A stretch of DNA of 64,000 nucleotides, taken from Deltaproteobacteria bacterium (GTDB taxonomy: Bacteria; Desulfobacterota; Desulfobacteria; Desulfobacterales; UBA2156). A program made the position numbers and the translations under genes. A model generated the notes under the pieces. That model searched no databases and was not told where the DNA came from. It worked only from the letters and a program-made list of their open reading frames with translations. Below, piece by piece: positions 54,454-62,900 of the stretch (positions are counted from its first letter, which is position 1; every line of letters begins with the position of its first letter). The stretch spans positions 1-64,000 of the forward strand of contig JAFDGC010000008.1 of assembly GCA_019309485.1 (NCBI GenBank), in the 5' to 3' direction.

Positions 54454-54759
54454 TCACGGACCGATTCCATATTCCGGATCTTCAATGTGCGTGGACTTGC
54501 ACCGGGGGCAACGACCGGGCTTGGCAAAGTGTTTGCGGTCTTTGAACAGGAATCCACACTCCATGCAACGGAAAGGATGGGCGACCAGATGCTTCCCCTT
54601 TGCCTTAATGGTCCGGGAGATATGGGAAAGATGGTCGGCCAGCTCCCTGTCGCTGATTCGAAATTGCTTGGCAAGCTCGCGAAATCCGAAAGCGCGTTCT
54701 TCCAACAAGGAAATCATTTTCTGCCGAATGGTCACTTCCGCCGAATCCTTCCTGCGCAC
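54454..54759 (-). CDS. HTH plus zinc-ribbon transcriptional regulator
   Basis: A 101-aa protein: winged-helix-like N-terminus (RQKMISLLEERAFGFRELAK, ISDRELADHLSHI) and a zinc ribbon with CMECGF and CPRCKS. This layout matches the family of predicted regulators with HTH fused to Zn-ribbon, common in archaea and some anaerobes. It lies 7 bp after the next upstream gene's stop. Confidence 0.82.
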   Translation of the reverse strand: MRRKDSAEVTIRQKMISLLEERAFGFRELAKQFRISDRELADHLSHISRTIKAKGKHLVAHPFRCMECGFLFKDRKHFAKPGRCPRCKSTHIEDPEYGIGP

Positions 54760-54766
54760 TGAAAAA

Positions 54767-55003
54767 TCACTTTCTCTGAGATGCTTCTTTCAGCAACCGC
54801 TTGAACCCCTTCAGCGTTCCTTTCCACCCTGCGTCTTCCCCAAGCATCACCGCCACGATGATATCCTTTTCCACGCTGATTTCAAAAACGATTTCTTCCT
54901 CTTGGATCTTGAAAACCGCTTCCCCCCACCGCTGGGCGGGAAATCCCGTCGCCTCACAGTCATAGTCGGTGCGCAGTTCGCCGATCATCCGAATGTCGTT
55001 CAT
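54767..55003 (-). CDS. Small protein of unknown function
   Basis: A 78-aa protein (GTG at 55009 would add two residues); ATG 55003 has GAGG five bases upstream. Sequence IRMIGELRTDYDCEATGFPA, then VFKIQEEEIVFEISVEKD, predicts a small mixed alpha/beta fold. I recognise no family. It sits between the Usp and HTH/Zn-ribbon genes in a minus-strand run. Confidence 0.6.
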   Translation of the reverse strand: MNDIRMIGELRTDYDCEATGFPAQRWGEAVFKIQEEEIVFEISVEKDIIVAVMLGEDAGWKGTLKGFKRLLKEASQRK

Positions 55004-55036
55004 TGCCACCTCTGCGTTTTCTTCTTTCTGGAAAGG

Positions 55037-55960
55037 TTACGGCACCATCCACACCACACGATCCGTACTGTTCTTGATGATGGCATTCGATACGCTTCCC
55101 ATGTAAAAGGATCGGCCGATTCCCCTTTTCCCAACGACGATGGTTCCAAACTCGTGCACTTTGGACGCCGCAAGAATCGCTTGGGCCACTAAGAGTTTCC
55201 GATCCTCCTCCCGGAACTCGACTCGTTTTTCGTCCACCCCGTGTTCTCTGAATTTCATCCGCACTTTTCTAAAAAAATCCTCCATACATCCCCGGTTTTT
55301 CTTTTTCAGCATCTGCTGTACGGGTTTGGCATCTTCAAACGCAACGGCACGGTAATCCTGGAAAACGGAGCGGACGTGGAAAAGGGTGATTTTCAGGGAA
55401 TCAGCGGGACCGGCCATAAAAAGTGCGTGATCCACGGCCTTCAGTGCCGATGCGGAGCCATCCACAGCCACGAGAATACGGGCATTGAAGGACTTTCCCG
55501 TAACGATCCATACGGGGACTGGCGAATGTTCCACCAGATTTGAAGAAACGCTCCCCATCACCCATTTCTGCAACCCGGAAAGGCCTCTTCTGCCGGTGAC
55601 AATGGCATCGTATTGGTCGGCCACCCCCTTATCGATGATGTCTTTAGCCAGGCCGGAAATCTTCTGCGATGTGTGGGTTTCGATCTTTTCCACAGGAAGT
55701 CCCCCGCGGATCAGCGTTTGCCTGCATCGATCCAGGACCGCAGCAGATTCCCCACGGTTTTTTTCGATGAGGGTGTCGAGGGTATTTTTCGCTTTAAGGT
55801 TTTTTCTTGCTTCCTCCACCAAATAGTCCGAAATCGTGGGCTGGACATGAAACAGCGTCACGGAAAAATCCGGTATCCTGGCGGCCAAGAAATTGAGATA
55901 GGAAAGACACGTCCGGGTATGGATGGAATCATCCACGGCCACCAGCACTTTTCGCTCCAT
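55037..55960 (-). CDS. Tandem universal stress protein
   Basis: A 307-aa protein with two Usp domains. The first loop TGRRGLSGLQKWVMGSVS has the exact G-2x-G-9x-G-S ATP-binding spacing; the second is VGKRGIGRSFYMGSVSNA with a shorter spacing. The start at 55960 (AGAGGG eight bases upstream) is preferred to 55996. Confidence 0.88.
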   Translation of the reverse strand: MERKVLVAVDDSIHTRTCLSYLNFLAARIPDFSVTLFHVQPTISDYLVEEARKNLKAKNTLDTLIEKNRGESAAVLDRCRQTLIRGGLPVEKIETHTSQKISGLAKDIIDKGVADQYDAIVTGRRGLSGLQKWVMGSVSSNLVEHSPVPVWIVTGKSFNARILVAVDGSASALKAVDHALFMAGPADSLKITLFHVRSVFQDYRAVAFEDAKPVQQMLKKKNRGCMEDFFRKVRMKFREHGVDEKRVEFREEDRKLLVAQAILAASKVHEFGTIVVGKRGIGRSFYMGSVSNAIIKNSTDRVVWMVP

Positions 55961-56053
55961 ATTGCAATCCCTCTGTGGCGGATCGGAAGAAATCATCGCG
56001 CCTATTGTATCACGGTGGACTACCGGTACTCGGAATTTCGTTTTGACCGCGGA

Positions 56054-56082
56054 TTGACACCCTTATCATTTTGACATATTAC
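56054..56082 (+). promoter_or_regulatory. Putative sigma-70 promoter of the DUF4412 operon
   Basis: TTGACA (56054-56059) and TATTAC (56077-56082) with a 17-base spacer, about 47 bp upstream of the ATG at 56129. AAAGGAGAC precedes that ATG. Confidence 0.6.
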
Positions 56083-56128
56083 ACGATCGGTCATTCGTGG
56101 ATCAACGCATTTTTTAAAGGAGACGAAT

Positions 56129-56833
56129 ATGAAATCCAAAGGCTTTATCAGATGGATTGTCTTGGGGTCCCTATTGGCGTGTTTGGTCGCCGCCCCTGCT
56201 CACGCCGATCTTTACTGGGAATCGATCCAAAAAAGTGAAGGAATCCCGGGCACTCCCGACGGCACTCAGGTCGTGAAGAATTACATGACGGCCCATGCCA
56301 CCCGATATGAATCCCGGGATACCGTCACCATCGTCGATCTCAACCAGATGAAGATGTTCAGCCTGGACCCGAAGGCCAAGACATACCAGGAAATCGATCT
56401 GGCGCAGATGGGGCAGATGCCGGGAATGGAAGGTGAAGCCGGTAAACAATTCATGGGGATGATGAAAGGTCTTATGGGAAGCGTCAAGGTAACACCCACC
56501 AAAGAAACCCGAACCATATCCGGATACGCCTGCACCAAGTACAACGTCAGTTTCATGGGGACCCGGTCCGAAAATTGGATCACCCGGGATATCGAGGGAT
56601 ACGATGAAATGATGCGGTACGGGAAGCGGTTTTCGGAAGTGATGAGCAAGAATCCCATGATGAAACAGATGAACGTGGCGGCCATGATCAAGGACCTCAA
56701 GGGGTTTCCTGTTGAAACCGTCGTTCACATGATGGCTGGAAAAATGACGACGACACTCCAGAAGTTCGAACAGAAAAAGCTTACTCCGAACCTTTTCAAA
56801 GTACCCAACGATTATAAGAAGGTGGAGCAATGA
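56129..56833 (+). CDS. DUF4412-type exported protein
   Basis: A 234-aa protein with a signal peptide (1-26, APAHADLYWE). The body (RYESRDTVTIVDLNQMKMFS, TYQEIDLAQM, ISGYACTKYNV) fits the DUF4412 family of periplasmic or outer-membrane-associated proteins of unknown function. It has Met-rich stretches. Its TGA overlaps the next ATG (ATGA), so the two are coupled. Confidence 0.75.
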   Translation: MKSKGFIRWIVLGSLLACLVAAPAHADLYWESIQKSEGIPGTPDGTQVVKNYMTAHATRYESRDTVTIVDLNQMKMFSLDPKAKTYQEIDLAQMGQMPGMEGEAGKQFMGMMKGLMGSVKVTPTKETRTISGYACTKYNVSFMGTRSENWITRDIEGYDEMMRYGKRFSEVMSKNPMMKQMNVAAMIKDLKGFPVETVVHMMAGKMTTTLQKFEQKKLTPNLFKVPNDYKKVEQ

Positions 56834-57585
56834 AACCCGGATGGATGGCGGCAATTTGCATTTGGGCATGGCTTTCGACCCCTGCCTGGGCCATGTTCGA
56901 AGTGGAAGGATTTTTATGGTTCATGACGCCCGAAGGCGAAGCATCCGTGGGGATTGACGGGCTTCGGGGAACCAAGGCGGATCTTGAAAACGATTTCGGG
57001 TACGAGGATCCGGAAAACGTCCCGGGACTCCGTTTCATTGTCGGAAAGACGCACCAGTTCGGATTTTCGGGTTTTCGCGTGGAAACATCCGCGGAAAACA
57101 CCATCGATCGCACCATCTATTTTTTGGACAAGGAATTCCGCATCAAGGAACGGGTCTTCACCGCTTTCGATATCACGGTACTTCAGGCATTTTACCGGCT
57201 TGACGTGGGGCCGGAAATTTTCCACGGGGGGCTTTTGGCTGGCGGAGAGTATATCTCCGCCGAGGCCGCCGCTTCATCGGCACGCCTCGGACAGGCCAAG
57301 GCCGACCTGGAAACGGGGATGTTCCTTTTGGGCGCTTTTGCCGAAGCCAACCCGGTCCCTTTCTTAAGAATGCGGGCCGCGTTGATGGGCGGCGCTTTTG
57401 ACGTGGGGGATGTGGAAGCGCGGTATCTCGACTTCGAGTTCAGCGCCTTGGCAAAAATTCCTCCTGGCTTTCACCTGGGGGCGGGTTACCGCTACATCGG
57501 CATCGACGCAGAAGACTCCCAGTTTCCCCTGGAGATCGATCTTGCTTTCAAAGGCCCCTTTATCTTCGCCGGATTCGAATGGTAA
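56830..57585 (+). CDS. Outer-membrane beta-barrel-like protein
   Basis: A 251-aa protein with a signal peptide (1-21, TPAWAMFEVE), alternating strands rich in Gly and aromatics, and a C-terminal GPFIFAGFEW, a terminal aromatic typical of outer-membrane barrels. No cysteine or enzyme motif. Function unknown; it forms a pair with the DUF4412 protein. Confidence 0.72.
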   Translation: MKPGWMAAICIWAWLSTPAWAMFEVEGFLWFMTPEGEASVGIDGLRGTKADLENDFGYEDPENVPGLRFIVGKTHQFGFSGFRVETSAENTIDRTIYFLDKEFRIKERVFTAFDITVLQAFYRLDVGPEIFHGGLLAGGEYISAEAAASSARLGQAKADLETGMFLLGAFAEANPVPFLRMRAALMGGAFDVGDVEARYLDFEFSALAKIPPGFHLGAGYRYIGIDAEDSQFPLEIDLAFKGPFIFAGFEW

Positions 57586-57606
57586 CGCCGGGGAAAAGCA
57601 CAATTT

Positions 57607-58761
57607 TCAGGCGCTGGCCGTTTCCTTGGAGCGCTGGAGATAATCCGATACATCCCGCACTTTTTCGGGATATCCGGCAATGAAGCGTTCCGTCATCTGG
57701 TAGGCCTGATCGTCGGAGAACTGTTTGGGGGGGCGCTTGCAAAAATAGGCGGAAGGGCCTTCAAGGATGCCCCCTTTGCCCCGTTGCAGCGCCAGCTTGA
57801 TACACCGGATGGCATCAATGGCCACCCCCGCCGAATTGGGCGAATCTTCCACGGAAAGCCGGAGTTCGAGATCCATGGGAACATCGCCGAAAAGCTTCCC
57901 CTCCATCCGAATGTAACACACCTTGTTGTCCCTCTGCCAGGGAACATAGTCGCTGGGGCCGATGTGGATGTTCTTGTCCTCGAGTCTCTTGGAGAGGACG
58001 GATTGGACGGCCTCGGTTTTGGATTTCCGCTTGGAGGCGAGCCGGTACCGGTTGAGCATATTCAAAAAATCGGTGTTTCCCCCGGTGTTGAGCTGGTAGG
58101 TCCGTTCCAGCTTCACGCCGCGTTTTCGAAAAAGATCCGTAAGGATCCGGTGGGTGATGGTGGCCCCGAGCTGGGACTTGATGTCATCCCCGATAAGCGG
58201 GATTCCTTTTTTTTCAAAGCGCTTCGCCCATTCGGGATTGCTGGCGATGAACACCGGAATGTTATTGATGAAGGCCACGCCGGCTTCGAGGGCACACTCG
58301 GCATAGAAAGCGGTGGCCTTTTCCGATCCCACAGGCATGTAGTTCAACAAAATCTCCACATTGGCGGTTTTCAAAGCAGCGACCACGGCCTCCTGATCCG
58401 GTTCCGGGGCATCGGCCACGACAAATCGCACGTCTTCGTCATATTCCTGCAGGTGTTCGGAAACGCCATCCAAAATCCGACCCATTTGCACCGGAACACC
58501 CGAGTCCGGAAGAGAGGGGCAAAAGACCTTGGTGCAGTTGGGCTTTGCGAAAACGGCCTGATTGACGTCTTTGCCCACCTTTCGCGCGTCGATATCGAAC
58601 GCCGCCACCACCTGAATAGCGGAGGGTTTGTAGCCGCCGATTTCCCAATGCATCAGACCGATGGCCTCTTGAGGGTCCTTGTCCCGATAATAATGAATCC
58701 CTTGAATCAAAGCGCTCGCACAGTTTCCCAGCCCAGCAATGGCAACCCTGATTCCATCCAT
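57607..58761 (-). CDS. ino1: Inositol-1-phosphate synthase
   Basis: A 384-aa NAD-dependent enzyme that turns glucose 6-phosphate into inositol 1-phosphate. Visible are the N-terminal Rossmann GLGNCASALIQG, the catalytic-domain stretches FIASNPEWAKRF, GDDIKSQLGATITHRIL, LNTGGNTDFLNML, and SDYVPWQRDNKVCYI. Length and motifs fit the short prokaryotic (archaeal/actinobacterial) type. GGAGG nine bases upstream sets the start. It implies inositol lipids or inositol-based solutes. It converges on the outer-membrane gene. Confidence 0.92.
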   Translation of the reverse strand: MDGIRVAIAGLGNCASALIQGIHYYRDKDPQEAIGLMHWEIGGYKPSAIQVVAAFDIDARKVGKDVNQAVFAKPNCTKVFCPSLPDSGVPVQMGRILDGVSEHLQEYDEDVRFVVADAPEPDQEAVVAALKTANVEILLNYMPVGSEKATAFYAECALEAGVAFINNIPVFIASNPEWAKRFEKKGIPLIGDDIKSQLGATITHRILTDLFRKRGVKLERTYQLNTGGNTDFLNMLNRYRLASKRKSKTEAVQSVLSKRLEDKNIHIGPSDYVPWQRDNKVCYIRMEGKLFGDVPMDLELRLSVEDSPNSAGVAIDAIRCIKLALQRGKGGILEGPSAYFCKRPPKQFSDDQAYQMTERFIAGYPEKVRDVSDYLQRSKETASA

Positions 58762-59060
58762 CTTGTCTCGCCTCCGTTTTGTCTGGTCTTTTCCTTTTCG
58801 AAAAAGATCTATATATAAAAAAATTACCATAAACTCAACAAAAATCAATTTTTGCCCTATTCGGGGTTGGATGTTTCCCCCCACTGGCGATTCCCTGCAC
58901 CACCTCCTCTTCATTGGGGTCCATCGGTTGCCATTTTTTTCCGGGTATGCTGTAATAGCATACGATTTTAAGGGCGTTGCGGGAGCCTTCCGGTCAAGTG
59001 ACGCATGGGGTTTTCGTTAAAAAGAATGAACTTTCCGGCTTTCTTCCAATTCGTCCAGTA

Positions 59061-59268
59061 CCTAAGCTGAGCGATTTTCGAGTCTGCCGCAGGTACAAGG
59101 AAAATGTCATTGCGCTATAGTGCACTATGCGCAACGGCATTTGACACCGTAGATGCGGTAAATTCGGAAATTACAAAGGGCTTCAAATTTTTGAAGCTAA
59201 AATTGGCAGAATTCCTTAAAATTATTACCAATTTAACTGTTTTAAAAATTTGAAACGCTCAGCTTGGG
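59061..59268. mobile_element. 208-bp MITE-like element, copy 2
   Basis: Starts CCTAAGCTGAGCG and ends CGCTCAGCTTGGG, inverted with one mismatch. Aligns end to end with 17246-17453. The ABC ATPase ATG (59297) is 28 bp beyond it; an in-frame TTG at 59264 lies inside the element's end. In the 300-bp spacer 58762-59060 before it I see no gene, only an AT-rich stretch at 58800-58845 likely to hold the ino1 promoter. Confidence 0.85.
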
Positions 59269-59296
59269 CAATAATGAAATTCGGATAAAGATCGAC

Positions 59297-59992
59297 ATGC
59301 CGTTTGCAGTGAAAAATATTTGCGTCAGGTTTCCCGCTGCCACCCGTTTTGTTTTCAATGATCTTTCCTTTCATCTTTACGCCCCCGGCTTCCATGCATT
59401 ATTCGGTCCTTCGGGGGTGGGGAAGACCACACTGGCACGGGTGATCACAGGCGACCTCAAACCCCTGTCCGGGAGTATCGATGCCGGAACGCTGTCGACC
59501 TTCCTGTATTCTTACAACCTGGAGAGACTTCCGGACTGGTCCACCGTGGGTAACCACCTCGAAAAGGTGACACCTCCGGGTCGAGAGACGCTCCGAAAGG
59601 ATCTGATCCACATTTTCAAGCTCAAAGACTGCGCGCAAAAGCGTTTTTCACTTTTATCCCTGGGCCAGCAGAATCGCGTGAATTTGCTGCGCTACCTTCT
59701 CCAAGACTTTGACATCCTGATCATGGATGAAAGCCTGGGTAACGTGGACGAGCCCACCCGGGAAAGCATCCTTTTTAAGATAAAGGAAATGTTTCCGGAT
59801 CCTTACTTTCTGTATATTTCCCATAATGTTGTGGAAGTGGCCCGATTCTGCCAATCCATCGTGATCCTCCGGGGAAGCGACCGCACGCCTCAATCCCGTT
59901 TGATATCGGGTATGGATGCCCGGTCAGGGGTGTCGCCGGATTCCCGTAAACTGGAACAAACCATGCTCGAAATCGTCAATGCTTCTTCATAG
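59297..59992 (+). CDS. ABC transporter ATP-binding protein (SsuB/ThiZ type)
   Basis: A 231-aa ATPase: Walker A GPSGVGKTT, signature LSLGQQNR (usual LSGGQ), Walker B ILIMDES and H-loop SHNV. The signature's Gly-to-Leu change is unusual. An in-frame TTG at 59264 would add 11 residues coded by the end of a repeat element, so 59297 is preferred. It leads a three-gene ABC cassette. Confidence 0.85.
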   Translation: MPFAVKNICVRFPAATRFVFNDLSFHLYAPGFHALFGPSGVGKTTLARVITGDLKPLSGSIDAGTLSTFLYSYNLERLPDWSTVGNHLEKVTPPGRETLRKDLIHIFKLKDCAQKRFSLLSLGQQNRVNLLRYLLQDFDILIMDESLGNVDEPTRESILFKIKEMFPDPYFLYISHNVVEVARFCQSIVILRGSDRTPQSRLISGMDARSGVSPDSRKLEQTMLEIVNASS

Positions 59993-60734
59993 GCGCATTT
60001 ATCAATTCTTCATCGTTTACTGCCTGGCCGTGGCCGGGCTGATGGGCATCAAATATGCCCTTTCCTTATCGGATTACGTCATCCCCGGCCCCCTTGCCTT
60101 GTGGGAAACCGCCAAAGAAACTTTTGGGCTGTATTTCAAGGACGTGGCAAATACCCTCATGGTGGCGGTAGTCGGCCAACTCCTCTCCATTGCATTGGCC
60201 CTGGTGCTGGGCATTACCGGCCGCCGGGCCACCTGGTTCGGGTCCTTCATCAAGGTCGCCGCCTACAACATTCAAGCGTATCCCATTGTGGCCATCGCGC
60301 CCATCATCTTCATCCTGTTGGGAGATGGCTGGATCTCCCGTCTTCTCATCGCCGCCATGATTTGTTATTTTCCTTTGTTGCTTTCCGTCATCGGCATCAT
60401 GTCCGAACCGGTGACAGACATCGAACATTTTTATAGAGTCACCGGCCGCATGCGCTGGCAACTGGAAGTGAAAATCCGGGCCTTCGAAAACCTGAACAAG
60501 CTCACCACGGTTATTGCCGGGAGCGCGACTCTGGCCATGGCCGGAACCATCGTGGCCGAATTCATCGTAGCCGACGCCGGAATCGGTTATGCCATCCGGG
60601 TGGCGCTTTTCCAGAGTGATCTTTCCAAGATCCTGGTTGCTCTCTTTTTGATCGGGCTGAGCCTGTCCGTTTATCAGGGGCTCCTGGAGGGCGCCGGCAT
60701 GATAATCAAGAAGGGCTGGGCTCAGAAGTCTTAA
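59979..60734 (+). CDS. ABC transporter permease (BPD type)
   Basis: A 251-aa membrane protein with six or so helices and the EAA-like cytoplasmic loop near FYRVTGRMRWQLEVKIRA (the usual EAA---G region). AGTIVAEFIVADAGIGYAI is the conserved part seen in SsuC/TauC/ThiX permeases. ATG 59979 overlaps the ATPase 3' end by 14 bp. Confidence 0.85.
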   Translation: MLLHRRIYQFFIVYCLAVAGLMGIKYALSLSDYVIPGPLALWETAKETFGLYFKDVANTLMVAVVGQLLSIALALVLGITGRRATWFGSFIKVAAYNIQAYPIVAIAPIIFILLGDGWISRLLIAAMICYFPLLLSVIGIMSEPVTDIEHFYRVTGRMRWQLEVKIRAFENLNKLTTVIAGSATLAMAGTIVAEFIVADAGIGYAIRVALFQSDLSKILVALFLIGLSLSVYQGLLEGAGMIIKKGWAQKS

Positions 60735-60744
60735 AGGAGTCTTT

Positions 60745-61755
60745 ATGAAAAACACCACGATGCAGATCCGATCGTACCGGAAAAAGAGAATCTTCATGGC
60801 GGCATTGGTGTTCTTGATGCTGTGGCCGGGGGGAAGCCAGGCTTCGGAACGTGTACGTTACCGCCTGAAATGGATCTTCAACGCCAGCGTGTTGGGAGAC
60901 CTTTACGCCGATGCCCACGGCTATTTCACCCGCCAAGGGCTGGAAGTGGACGTCAAGGCCGGAGGGCCGGAACGGGATGCCATCATGGAACTGGAGTTGG
61001 GCCGAACGGAATTCGGGGTGGCCTCGGCCGATCAGGTGATCCGCGCCTTATCCAAGGGCGCTCGCCTGGTGGTGCTCGCCCAGTTGTTTCAAGTCAATCC
61101 GCTCCAGTGGATATACCGGCCCGACCGGATCCGGATCCGGACCTTGAAAGATTTGAAAGGGCACCGATTGGGGGTGACCTTCGGAGGAAACGACGAAACG
61201 ATTCTGCGCACCCTTTTGGCCAAGGCGGGGCTTTCAGGAGCTGATGTGGATTTGTTCAGCGTCAGAAACGATTTTTCCCCGTTTTTCAAAAAACAGGTGC
61301 ATTTTTGGCCCGTTTACCGCAATACCCAGGCCGTCTTTCTCGAAGCCAAGCTGGAGGATGCCGGGGAGCCCAAAGCATTTTTCGATCCCGCGGCGTATGG
61401 CGTGAAATTCGTGGCCAATTCGGTCATCACCTCCGAGAAGATTTTTGAAAAACATCCTGGACGGGTGCGCCGTTTCATGAAGGGCCTTCTGGAAGGATGG
61501 CAGGCGGCCCTCGACGAAAAGAATGCGGCATCGGCCCTTGAACTCCTCCAGCGTCATGAAAAAGGGACGCCGCCGGTCCTTCTTAAAAAACAGATCCATC
61601 TCACTGGCAGGCTCGTTAATCCCGACCCCCGCATTCCCATCGGCGCGATTGACACGGCGGCATGGCGACAAACCGAAGCCATCATGATCCGCCAGGGTCA
61701 GATCGACGCCCCGGTGGGGATTGAAAACGTGCTCATGCAGGTCCTTCCCCGTTGA
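60745..61755 (+). CDS. ABC transporter substrate-binding protein (NMT1/THI5-like)
   Basis: A 336-aa periplasmic protein with a signal peptide (1-33, GGSQASERV). The mature part shows the NMT1/SsuA/THI5 pattern: RLKWIFNASVLGDLYADAHG, ELELGRTEFGVASADQVIRA, LKGHRLGVTFGGNDE. Substrate may be a pyrimidine, sulfonate or nitrate-like compound; not resolvable. AAAGGAGTCTTT precedes the ATG, 10 bp after the permease. Confidence 0.88.
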   Translation: MKNTTMQIRSYRKKRIFMAALVFLMLWPGGSQASERVRYRLKWIFNASVLGDLYADAHGYFTRQGLEVDVKAGGPERDAIMELELGRTEFGVASADQVIRALSKGARLVVLAQLFQVNPLQWIYRPDRIRIRTLKDLKGHRLGVTFGGNDETILRTLLAKAGLSGADVDLFSVRNDFSPFFKKQVHFWPVYRNTQAVFLEAKLEDAGEPKAFFDPAAYGVKFVANSVITSEKIFEKHPGRVRRFMKGLLEGWQAALDEKNAASALELLQRHEKGTPPVLLKKQIHLTGRLVNPDPRIPIGAIDTAAWRQTEAIMIRQGQIDAPVGIENVLMQVLPR

Positions 61756-61840
61756 GTTTCGGAACCGAACGCCCCTGCTCCCTGACATTCATCGCCATGT
61801 CTTGGCTTCAAGATAGTAAAAATGATCTTTTTCGATTCCA

Positions 61841-62002
61841 TCAAGATTCTTCGACGGGATCCTTGGAATCTTCGGCGTCTTCCGGGCTCTCTTCGGCCGC
61901 GGATTCGCTTTTGCTGAATTTTCGCTGTCGCTTGAGTTCCTTTTTCTTTTTCCTGGCCAATTCTTTCTGCCGTTTTTGAAACTGATAACTGGACCTGGCC
62001 AC
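61841..62002 (-). CDS. 53-aa Lys/Glu-rich small protein
   Basis: GTG start at 62002 with GGGAGG about seven bases upstream. The peptide begins MARSSYQFQKRQKELARKKK and ends in an acidic tail (SESAAEESPEDAEDSKDPVE). I recall very similar MARSSYQF-KRQKELAKKKKK peptides in other Desulfobacterota, so it looks like a real conserved small gene. Function unknown; the charge split suggests RNA or ribosome contact, which is speculation. Confidence 0.7.
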   Translation of the reverse strand: MARSSYQFQKRQKELARKKKKELKRQRKFSKSESAAEESPEDAEDSKDPVEES

Positions 62003-62091
62003 TCAACCACCTCCCAGTGCTTTTTCATGGTTTAACGAAGCGCTTTGCTTGTTTTTCTTAAAAAAATCCAGCCCGTCAGGGCTAAAAAATA

Positions 62092-62300
62092 CCTAAGCTG
62101 AGCGTTTCAAATTTTTGAAACAGTTAAATTGGTAATAATTTTAAGGAATTCTGCCGATTTTAGCTTTAAAAAATGAAAAACCCTTCGCCATTTTCGATTT
62201 TACCGCATCTACGGCGTCAAATGCCGTTTCGTATAGTGCACTATAGCGCAACGACATTTTCCTTGTATCTGCGGCAAATTCGAAAATCGCTCAACTTAGG
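62092..62300. mobile_element. 209-bp MITE-like element, copy 3 (inverted)
   Basis: Begins CCTAAGCTGAGCG and ends CGCTCAACTTAGG. It is the reverse complement of the layout in copies 1 and 2 and keeps the inner TATAGTGCACTATA palindrome. It ends 12 bp before the cspA terminator. No clear target duplication. Confidence 0.85.
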
Positions 62301-62346
62301 AAATAAAAAAGAAAAGGGCGTCCCCGTGAATATGGGGATGCCCTTT
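62301..62346 (-). terminator. Intrinsic terminator of cspA
   Basis: On the minus strand AAAGGGC (62346-62340) pairs with GCCCTTT (62319-62313), with ATCCCCAT/ACGGGGAC pairing inside. A T-rich run CTTTTTTATTT (62311-62301) follows. It is 18 bp after the cspA stop. Confidence 0.85.
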
Positions 62347-62364
62347 CGGTTTGAATTCAATCCG

Positions 62365-62565
62365 CTAGATCACCTTGACATTCACGGCGGCGGGGCCTTT
62401 GGGACCCTTTTCAATCTCAAAGCTTACCCGGTCACCCTCATTGAGGGATTTGAATCCGGTTCCGCTGATCGCCGAATGGTGAACAAAAACATCCGGGCCG
62501 TCTTCCTGGCTGATAAAACCGTACCCCTTCGAATTGCTGAACCACTTCACGGTGCCGTTGGGCAT
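62365..62565 (-). CDS. cspA: Cold-shock domain protein (CspA family)
   Basis: A 66-aa OB-fold protein with RNP1 KGYGFIS and RNP2 VFVHHSAI, ending AAVNVKVI. It binds single-stranded RNA/DNA and acts as an RNA chaperone. AAGGAGGAAAGCAGC sets the ATG. It has its own terminator, so it is a single-gene unit. Confidence 0.95.
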   Translation of the reverse strand: MPNGTVKWFSNSKGYGFISQEDGPDVFVHHSAISGTGFKSLNEGDRVSFEIEKGPKGPAAVNVKVI

Positions 62566-62737
62566 GCTGCTTTCCTCCTTTCCGATTAAAATTCTCAAAG
62601 TTTCAACCTGGAGGATGCAACATCGGCGACCGAATTGTTCCTTCAGAGCGAAACCGTCCTGCCAGGCCATGGCGGGGCTTTACTGATTAAATCTATTATA
62701 TCCTTGTCCGGTAAAAAAAGCAAGAAAATTGTGGATC

Positions 62738-62780
62738 CCTCCCGCCTTGAAGGACGGGGCTCCCTGGTAAGGGAAATACC
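62738..62780. repeat. Palindromic repeat, type I end (copy F)
   Basis: CCCGCCTTGAAGGACGGGGC then TCCCTGGTAAGGGAAATACC repeats copy B and E. Just after it, 62789-62809 (TGAGCGATTTTTGAGTTTGC) matches the left end of the 208-bp elements, a solo end fragment. The 335-bp spacer 62566-62900 holds these two pieces and the cspA promoter region, and no gene. Confidence 0.55.
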
Positions 62781-62900
62781 CTCTTTTATGAGCGATTTTT
62801 GAGTTTGCCCCAAGCCGGCCTGCCGCAGGCAAGCGCAGGACCGCCGGGAACGAAGACGAAAAGGGTTGCTGCACGACCAAAACAAGTATTGAGGCGTTAA

